A stretch of DNA of 9,966 nucleotides from Caulobacteraceae bacterium (GTDB taxonomy: Bacteria; Pseudomonadota; Alphaproteobacteria; Caulobacterales; Caulobacteraceae). A program made the position numbers and the translations under genes. The DNA is taken from NCBI GenBank assembly GCA_025351125.1, contig JANXWN010000439.1, forward strand, positions 1-9,966. The letters are read 5' to 3'. Positions 4,833-9,966 of the stretch are shown piece by piece. Under the pieces are notes generated by a model that made no database searches, was not told the origin of the DNA, and saw only the letters and a list, made by a program, of their open reading frames with translations. Every line of letters starts with the position of its first letter. Within the stretch, counting starts at the first letter, position 1.

Positions 4833-7232
4833 ATGCAAAAGACGCCGTTGCGAATTTCTAACCCGGCCCGGTCAGTAACGACCAGCAAGTTTGTACATGT
4901 TAAACCGACATTAATTTGCTTCTCGCACCTCCGCTGGGATTTTGTCTATCAGCGTCCGCAACACCTAATGTCACGGTTCGCCCGCGATCGGTCTGTTGTT
5001 TATTGGGAAGAACCAAAAATCGTCGAAGCGTTAGGCGAACCGAAGTTGATTATTCATAGGTGCGCGAAAAGCGGCGTTTTGGTTGCCGTACCCAACATTC
5101 CGGATGGGCTAACCGCCGATCAACAACAGTCGATGCTGCGGTCTCTTCTCGATAGTTTTTTACGCACCCAATCCGGCGATCTCATCCGCTGGTACTACAC
5201 GCCCATGATGCTGAATTTTTCACGCCATCTTTCAGCGGCGTGCACTGTTTACGACTGTATGGATGAACTCGCCAATTTTCGCTTCGCTCCGCCTAATTTA
5301 GTCGACCTTGAACGAGAACTTTTAATTGCTGCCGACGTCGTGTTCACCGGCGGTTACAGTCTGTACGAGGCAAAACGCGAGCAGCATCATAATATTCACC
5401 CGTTTCCTTCCAGTGTTGATCGTGCGCATTTCGCTACTGCCCGCACGGCCTGCATCGACCCGGTCGATCAGCGCCACATCCCCTTTCCGCGTTTTGGGTT
5501 TTATGGCGTGATCGACGAGCGTATCGATCTTGCCTTGCTTACCGCTATGGCGGACGCCCGGCCGGAGTGGAGTTTGGTGCTGGTCGGTCCGGTCGCGAAG
5601 ATCGATCCGGCTAGCCTGCCGCAACGCGCCAATATTTTCTATCTGGGGGCCAAACCCTACGGCGAGCTTCCCCAGTATTTGGCAGGCTGGCAGGTGGCTT
5701 TGATGCCCTTTGCGCTGAACGAGTCGACGCGATTTATCAGCCCGACCAAAACCCCGGAATATTTGGCCGGCGGCCGGCCGGTCGTGTCCACGCCAATCAG
5801 CGATGTCGTCAAACATTACGGAACGCTCGAGGGCGTGAAGATAGCCGACGGTGCGGCCCGTTTTACTCAAGCGTGCGCCGAAGCGCTCGTGCTGTTCGAG
5901 GGCGGGGGGGACTGGCTGACCAAAGCGGACGCCGCGCTTGCCGCGCTGTCGTGGGACGAGACATTTGAACGGATGCAAGGACTGACGCGGAAGGCTCGAC
6001 CGACGTTGGCCCGGGGTCGTTCTGAAATGATCATCCCGGCCGTGGCCGCTCTGGCCGTGCGGCCCGCGTCGCGCCGTAAGCCGTTTGACTACCTTATCGC
6101 GGGCGCCGGATTCGCTGGCGCCGTCCTTGCCGAGCGCCTAGCCGCCGGATCGGGCAAGCGCGTTCTGCTGGTCGACCGCAGGCCGCATATCGGCGGCAAC
6201 GCTTATGACGAAAAAGATGCCGCCGGTGTTTTGATGCATCGCTATGGACCTCACATTTTCCATACCAACAGCGATGAAATTGTTAACTACCTCTCCCAAT
6301 TCACTCGTTGGCGGCCCTACGAGCATCGCGTGTTGGCCAGCGTTCGCGGCGGGCTTGAGGTGCCGATGCCGATCAACCGCACGACCGTCAACACTCTGTT
6401 CGGGCTCGATCTGCGGACAGACGCTGAGGTGGAGGCATTTTTCGCCACGCAGGCCGAGGCGATCGCCGATATCCGGACTTCGGAGGATGTGGTGGTTTCG
6501 CGGGTCGGAAGGGAACTCTACGAGATGTTCTTCCGCGGCTACACGCGCAAACAGTGGGGCCTCGATCCTTCCGAACTTGATAAATCGGTTACCGCGCGGG
6601 TGCCGACTCGGACCAACTTAGACGATCGCTATTTCACCGACCGCTTTCAATCAATTCCGGCCCAAGGATATACCCGGATGTTTGAGGCGATTCTTGATCA
6701 TCCTAATATTCGTGTTGAATTGGCGACAGATTTTGATGACGTCCGCGACGAACCTAACAACGAAGGCGTAATCTTTACCGGGCCTATCGATGAATATTTT
6801 GATTACCGCTATGGTCGTCTTCCTTACCGCAGTCTTTCTTTCCACCATAAGACGCTCGACCAGGAACAGTATCAACGGGTCGGCACGGTAAATTACCCGG
6901 AAGAAGACGTAAAATATACGCGGATTAGCGAATATAAGCATATCACTGGGCAAAAACACCCGAGAACAACGATCACGTATGAATATCCGAGCGCCGTCGG
7001 GGATCCTTTCTACCCAATCCCGCGGCCCGAGAACCAGTTGTTGTTCAAAAAATACGAGAGTTTGGCGCGCGAGACGGCCGGCGTGCATTTTGTGGGGCGA
7101 CTGGCCACTTATCGCTATTACAACATGGACCAAGTCGTCGGCCAAGCGTTGGCGACATACCGACGGATCGCCCAAAATGACGCCTACGATCGTTCGGCCA
7201 TCAGCAGCGGAACCAGTATCGCCGCCGAGTAG
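4833..7232 (+). CDS. glf: Glycosyltransferase / UDP-galactopyranose mutase fusion
   Basis: A 799-residue, two-domain protein. Residues about 25-390 form a GT-B-type glycosyltransferase. It opens with FSHLRWDFVYQRPQHL (30-45) and carries a GT4-like donor-site segment SPTKTPEYLAGGRPVVST (303-320). It resembles the TuaH-like group; donor and acceptor are unknown. Residues about 418-785 are UDP-galactopyranose mutase, the FAD enzyme that converts UDP-galactopyranose to UDP-galactofuranose. Its landmarks are GAGFAG (424-429), GGNAYDE (454-460), YGPHIFHTN (471-479), RGYTRKQWG (568-576) and the C-terminal TYRYYNMDQVVGQAL (759-773). Stand-alone UGM is about 370-400 residues, so this is a genuine N-terminal fusion. 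No signal peptide is seen, so both domains should be cytosolic. Part of the UGM half has clearly lower GC than neighbouring genes. A stress-type promoter precedes it, and the next gene begins 19 bases after the stop, which suggests an operon. The fused transferase may use the Galf donor made by its partner (inference). Confidence 0.92.
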   Translation: MQKTPLRISNPARSVTTSKFVHVKPTLICFSHLRWDFVYQRPQHLMSRFARDRSVVYWEEPKIVEALGEPKLIIHRCAKSGVLVAVPNIPDGLTADQQQSMLRSLLDSFLRTQSGDLIRWYYTPMMLNFSRHLSAACTVYDCMDELANFRFAPPNLVDLERELLIAADVVFTGGYSLYEAKREQHHNIHPFPSSVDRAHFATARTACIDPVDQRHIPFPRFGFYGVIDERIDLALLTAMADARPEWSLVLVGPVAKIDPASLPQRANIFYLGAKPYGELPQYLAGWQVALMPFALNESTRFISPTKTPEYLAGGRPVVSTPISDVVKHYGTLEGVKIADGAARFTQACAEALVLFEGGGDWLTKADAALAALSWDETFERMQGLTRKARPTLARGRSEMIIPAVAALAVRPASRRKPFDYLIAGAGFAGAVLAERLAAGSGKRVLLVDRRPHIGGNAYDEKDAAGVLMHRYGPHIFHTNSDEIVNYLSQFTRWRPYEHRVLASVRGGLEVPMPINRTTVNTLFGLDLRTDAEVEAFFATQAEAIADIRTSEDVVVSRVGRELYEMFFRGYTRKQWGLDPSELDKSVTARVPTRTNLDDRYFTDRFQSIPAQGYTRMFEAILDHPNIRVELATDFDDVRDEPNNEGVIFTGPIDEYFDYRYGRLPYRSLSFHHKTLDQEQYQRVGTVNYPEEDVKYTRISEYKHITGQKHPRTTITYEYPSAVGDPFYPIPRPENQLLFKKYESLARETAGVHFVGRLATYRYYNMDQVVGQALATYRRIAQNDAYDRSAISSGTSIAAE

Positions 7233-7251
7233 GTTCCGTGGGTCCGGTGAA

Positions 7252-7806
7252 ATGCCGGCGGGAGGGCAATTGGCTAACCGCAAGTTAAAGGTCTTCCAAG
7301 CTCAGCTCGGCTTTTACGATACGATCGTGGCGGCCGCCAGCCAAACGGCCGCGCTACGCGCTTGGGGTACGCACCAGGATCTGTTCGCCAGCGGACAGGC
7401 CAAGGTTACGACCGAGGACGCAGCGGTGCTGGCCGCCACGGCCCATCCAGAAACCCCGCTGCTGCGCGCGGTCGGTTCTAACGACGCCTTCGCGCTCAAC
7501 CCGACGAGCCTACCTAAGTTACCGGATGCGCACAGAAGAACAGCGGGCAAGCCGGCGGAAAAAACCAAATCGCCCCACCCGACGCGACTTACGGTGGATC
7601 GATCGCGTTTGAACGCAGCCGAGGCGGCGCTGCGCGATCTCGACGAGCGTCGAAAACGCGAGGAGGGGGATTTGCGCCGCCTAGAGCTTGAGATGCAAGC
7701 GCGCCGAAGCGCCGCGCAGGGGGCATATGTCAAGGCGCGCCAACGGGCGATGGCCAATATTCGGGACACAAAAACGTCTTCGCGTCACTCTGGGGGAGAG
7801 GACTAG
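7252..7806 (+). CDS. Conserved-looking small protein with C-terminal coiled coil, upstream of ligD
   Basis: A 184-residue protein of unknown function. The N-terminal part (about 10-85) looks like a small alpha/beta domain, with KLKVFQAQLGFYDTIVAA, then AALRAWGTHQDLF and PLLRAVGSNDAF. A Pro/Lys-rich linker follows (about 88-115). A highly charged Ala/Arg/Glu helix, probably coiled coil, spans about 117-170, rich in DERRKREE- and LRRLELEM-type stretches. From memory, similar proteins sit beside ligD/ku genes in Rhizobiales and are sometimes mislabelled TolA-like; I could not check this. The gene begins 19 bases after the GT-UGM stop and ends 93 bases before ligD, all on one strand, so co-transcription is likely. 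The ATG at 7252 lacks a strong ribosome binding site. An in-frame TTG at 7270 follows GGGAGG at a short distance and is a plausible alternative start, giving 178 residues. A DNA-repair accessory role is only a guess from position. Confidence 0.75.
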   Translation: MPAGGQLANRKLKVFQAQLGFYDTIVAAASQTAALRAWGTHQDLFASGQAKVTTEDAAVLAATAHPETPLLRAVGSNDAFALNPTSLPKLPDAHRRTAGKPAEKTKSPHPTRLTVDRSRLNAAEAALRDLDERRKREEGDLRRLELEMQARRSAAQGAYVKARQRAMANIRDTKTSSRHSGGED

Positions 7807-7817
7807 CCCGCTCGCCT

Positions 7818-7833
7818 CGCGGCTTCGCCCGCG
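7818..7833 (+). other. Small GC-rich hairpin between the small gene and ligD
   Basis: CGCGG (7818-7822) and CCGCG (7829-7833) can pair around the 6-base loop CTTCGC. No T-run follows, so it is not a standard intrinsic terminator and need not stop transcription into ligD. It is the only structured element I noticed in the 93-base gap, where no promoter was recognised. It may be fortuitous. Confidence 0.25.
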
Positions 7834-7887
7834 TGGTGGCGCGGTTGCATCCTTTCGCCCCGTTGATCGTTGAAGGCCGGCAAGATC

Positions 7888-7892
7888 GGAGG
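7888..7892 (+). promoter_or_regulatory. Ribosome binding site of ligD
   Basis: GGAGG ends 7 bases before the ATG at 7900, an ideal arrangement. It fixes the ligD start, which agrees with the usual short N-terminal arm ahead of the phosphoesterase domain. Confidence 0.85.
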
Positions 7893-7899
7893 ATCTGTC

Positions 7900-9966
7900 A
7901 TGGCCGCCAATAAGCTCGTCAAGTACCGGGACATGCGAGACTTCTCGCGGACCGCCGAGCCCTCGGGAGGGGATGCGAAGGCCGTGCCGTCGCAGGCTTT
8001 GCGCTTCGTCATCCAAAAACACGCCGCTAGTCATCTCCATTTTGATCTCCGCCTCGAACACGAAGGAACTTTTCGCTCGTGGGCCGTGCCCAAGGGGCCG
8101 TCGCTAGACCCTAGAGATCGTCGCATGGCGATGGAGGTCGAAGACCACCCGCTCGACTATGGCGATTTTGAAGGCGCGATCCCGAAGGGCCAATATGGCG
8201 GGGGTACCGTGATGCTGTGGGACCGCGGCTATTGGGCGCCCGAACAAGGGTTTGAAAACATCGACGAAGCGCTGGGGCGGGGCGAGTTGAAATTCGTCAT
8301 GGAGGGCGAGCGGATGCACGGCTCGTGGGTCATGATCCGCCTAAAGGCCAGCGGCGCGTCAAAGGCGAAAAATGCTTGGCTGCTCATCAAGCACCGAGAC
8401 GAAGGGGCGATGCCCGGAAACGTCAAGGGACCGACTGACGATGACCGCTCCGTGGCGTCCGGGCGGACCATGCCGGACATCGCCTCGTGCCAAGGCAAGG
8501 CGGCCAAACCCTTCATGACGACCAAAGGCGCGGTGGCCGGCGCGGTCTGGCAAAGCAACAGTGCCGCGGCCGCCGCGGCCGCCGCGCCCGTCGCGCCGAC
8601 GCGACCGACCGTGGTTAGGACGACCCGAGCCAAGGTCAAGACGGTTCCCGGTTTGCCCCCCTTCATCGAGCCGCAATTGACCCAGTCGTTGGAGAAACCG
8701 CCCGCGGGGCCCGGCTGGGCGCATGAAATTAAGTTCGACGGCTACCGCATGCAGCTTCGGACCGTCGGCGGCAAAGCGACGCTGCGCAGCCGAAAGGGTC
8801 TCGACTGGTCGAGCAAATTTCCCGAAATCGTCGCCGCCGGAGCAGCGTTGGCGGACGGGATCATTGACGGCGAAGTGGTGGCGCTGGACCATACCGGCGC
8901 CCCAGACTTTGCGGCGTTGCAAGCGGCGATCTCAGCGGCGAAAACGCGAGAGCTCGCCTTCTTCGCCTTTGACCTGATGTTCGACGGCCATGAAGACCTG
9001 CGATCTTTGCCGCTTGTCCAGCGCAAATCGCGCCTGGCGGCGCACATCGCGGTGACTTCGAGCAATATTCGCTACGTCGACCATTTCGTGACGGCGGGCG
9101 ACGCGGTTTTGCTGTCCGCCTGCCGGATGGACCTTGAGGGAATTGTCTCCAAGAGGCTCGACGCGCCCTACCATTCGGGTCGCAGCGAAACTTGGGGCAA
9201 ATCCAAGTGCCGCCAGGGCCACGAGGTGGTGATCGGCGGCTGGACGACGACGGGCGAAGCGTTCCGATCCCTGATCGCGGGGGTCAATCGCGACGGCCGG
9301 CTTGTGCATGTGGGCCGGATCGGCACGGGGTTCGGCCGGGATGTCGTCAAGCGGATCATGCCGCGGCTCAAGGCGCTGGAAACACACGTAAGCCCTTTTA
9401 AAGGCCAGGACGCCCCCAAGAAAGGGGCGGGCGTGCATTGGGTGCGGCCGCAACTTGTCGCTGAAATTCAGTACGCCGGTTTCACCGGCGACGGCTCGAT
9501 CCGACAGGCGTCGTTCAAAGGGCTGCGGGAAGACAAGCCGGCCAAGGAGGTCGAGGCCGAGACGCCCGCGCCCGTGGCGACCACCGCGTTAAGCGAGCCC
9601 GCGCCGGCGGCGCTCTCGCGTAAGCCCGCGCCCGCGGCGCTCTCGCGTGAGACAGTCACACCGCACGGTTCCGTCGTGGTGATGGGAATCACGATAAGCC
9701 ACCCGGAGAAGGCGTTGTGGCCCGGCGAAAAGGACGCCGATGCCGTGAGTAAGCTTGAGTTGGCTCGGTACTACGAGGCGATCGGCGAGTGGATGCTGCC
9801 GCATGTTAAGGGGCGGCCGTGTTCGATGATTCGTATGCCCGACGGCATCGACGGCGCACAGAACTTTTTTCAACGCCACAGCGCCAAGGGCCAGTCGTCG
9901 CTGATCACCGAGGTCGAGGTATGGGGCGATCGCAAGCCGTACATCCGGTTCGATCGCGTTGAGGCC
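7900..9966 (+). CDS. ligD: Multidomain ATP-dependent DNA ligase LigD (partial, 3' end outside the window)
   Basis: LigD is the bacterial non-homologous end-joining enzyme that trims, fills and seals DNA ends brought together by Ku. The 689 codons present have no stop. Residues about 35-180 are the 3'-phosphoesterase domain, with KHAASHLHFDLR (40-51) carrying His41, His47, Asp49 and Arg51, and VEDHPLDY (80-87). An Ala/Thr/Pro-rich linker follows (about 218-250). The ligase domain has motif I EIKFDG (276-281) with nucleophile Lys278, DGEVV (323-327), FFAFDLMFDG (354-363), motif IV EGIVSKR (413-419) and motif V WGKSKC (432-437). An OB-fold follows to about 545. After a second low-complexity linker (about 546-592) the polymerase/primase domain starts at GITISHPEKALWP (596-608). 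It is cut by the window edge before its catalytic aspartates. The PE-Lig-Pol order is that of Pseudomonas LigD (about 840 residues); this one should be somewhat longer. No ku gene is visible here. No promoter is seen directly upstream. Confidence 0.96.
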   Translation, partial: MAANKLVKYRDMRDFSRTAEPSGGDAKAVPSQALRFVIQKHAASHLHFDLRLEHEGTFRSWAVPKGPSLDPRDRRMAMEVEDHPLDYGDFEGAIPKGQYGGGTVMLWDRGYWAPEQGFENIDEALGRGELKFVMEGERMHGSWVMIRLKASGASKAKNAWLLIKHRDEGAMPGNVKGPTDDDRSVASGRTMPDIASCQGKAAKPFMTTKGAVAGAVWQSNSAAAAAAAAPVAPTRPTVVRTTRAKVKTVPGLPPFIEPQLTQSLEKPPAGPGWAHEIKFDGYRMQLRTVGGKATLRSRKGLDWSSKFPEIVAAGAALADGIIDGEVVALDHTGAPDFAALQAAISAAKTRELAFFAFDLMFDGHEDLRSLPLVQRKSRLAAHIAVTSSNIRYVDHFVTAGDAVLLSACRMDLEGIVSKRLDAPYHSGRSETWGKSKCRQGHEVVIGGWTTTGEAFRSLIAGVNRDGRLVHVGRIGTGFGRDVVKRIMPRLKALETHVSPFKGQDAPKKGAGVHWVRPQLVAEIQYAGFTGDGSIRQASFKGLREDKPAKEVEAETPAPVATTALSEPAPAALSRKPAPAALSRETVTPHGSVVVMGITISHPEKALWPGEKDADAVSKLELARYYEAIGEWMLPHVKGRPCSMIRMPDGIDGAQNFFQRHSAKGQSSLITEVEVWGDRKPYIRFDRVEA
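8563..8586 (+). repeat. Alanine-codon run in the LigD linker
   Basis: Eight consecutive alanine codons (GCC/GCG mixture) encode residues 222-229, between the phosphoesterase and ligase domains. The block is almost pure GC and could vary in length by slippage without affecting the frame if changes are in threes. Confidence 0.7.
9595..9648 (+). repeat. 27-base tandem duplication in the second LigD linker
   Basis: Two adjacent 27-base units (9595-9621 and 9622-9648) differ at only two bases. They encode EPAPAALSR and KPAPAALSR (residues 566-583), in the linker between the OB-fold and the polymerase domain. The near-identity suggests a recent in-frame duplication. It probably alters only linker length. 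Confidence 0.85.

Noticed and set aside
7209..7233. GGAAC at 7209-7213 as a promoter for the small gene
   Set aside because: At 16-17 base spacing the sequence is TAGG/AGGT, with no match to CGTT.
6651..7283. 210-codon minus-strand open frame opposite the end of the UGM domain
   Set aside because: It is antisense to conserved UGM motifs, and its translation shows no coherent domain.
8359..8922. 187-codon minus-strand open frame opposite ligD
   Set aside because: It is antisense to the LigD ligase core, whose catalytic motifs are clear. The antisense translation is low-complexity Arg/Gly-rich.

Overview
The window looks like chromosome of a GC-rich alphaproteobacterium, probably of the Rhizobiales/Hyphomicrobiales. 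The reasons are a hisS-hisZ pair with alphaproteobacterial-type HisRS motifs, two matches to the alphaproteobacterial general-stress (EcfG/RpoE2) promoter, and a LigD-type non-homologous end-joining ligase. I cannot name the genus from sequence alone. No tRNA, rRNA, IS element or CRISPR array was seen.

Layout. On the minus strand, hisZ (1-611, running off the left edge) and hisS (601-2070) overlap by 11 bases and form a histidine/translation operon. A 296-base gap (2071-2366) separates hisS from a 741-residue minus-strand gene (2367-4592). That gene fuses a family-1 glycoside-hydrolase-like domain to an RmlD-type sugar-nucleotide reductase domain. A 240-base divergent region (4593-4832) follows. 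To the right, on the plus strand, are a 799-residue fusion of a GT-B glycosyltransferase with UDP-galactopyranose mutase (4833-7232), a small coiled-coil protein of unknown function (7252-7806), and ligD (7900-9966, running off the right edge).

The most notable feature is the divergent region. It carries two outward-facing matches to the EcfG consensus (GGAAC, 16-base spacer, CGTT). The plus-strand match is perfect and the minus-strand one has a single mismatch in the -10. Each lies a short distance upstream of a good ribosome binding site and start codon. This suggests that the two double-domain sugar enzymes are co-induced by the general stress response. The rightward transcript may continue through the small protein into ligD, linking a putative stress glycan (galactofuranose and/or deoxysugar) to double-strand-break repair.

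How the genes may work together (inference): UGM makes UDP-galactofuranose, the fused glycosyltransferase may use it, and the divergent GH1-RmlD protein may reduce a nucleotide sugar and trim or transfer a glycoside. LigD (phosphoesterase-ligase-polymerase order) processes and seals DNA ends, probably with a Ku protein outside this window. The combination of two unusual fusions, a matched stress-promoter pair and an NHEJ gene is the best candidate here for an incompletely described system.
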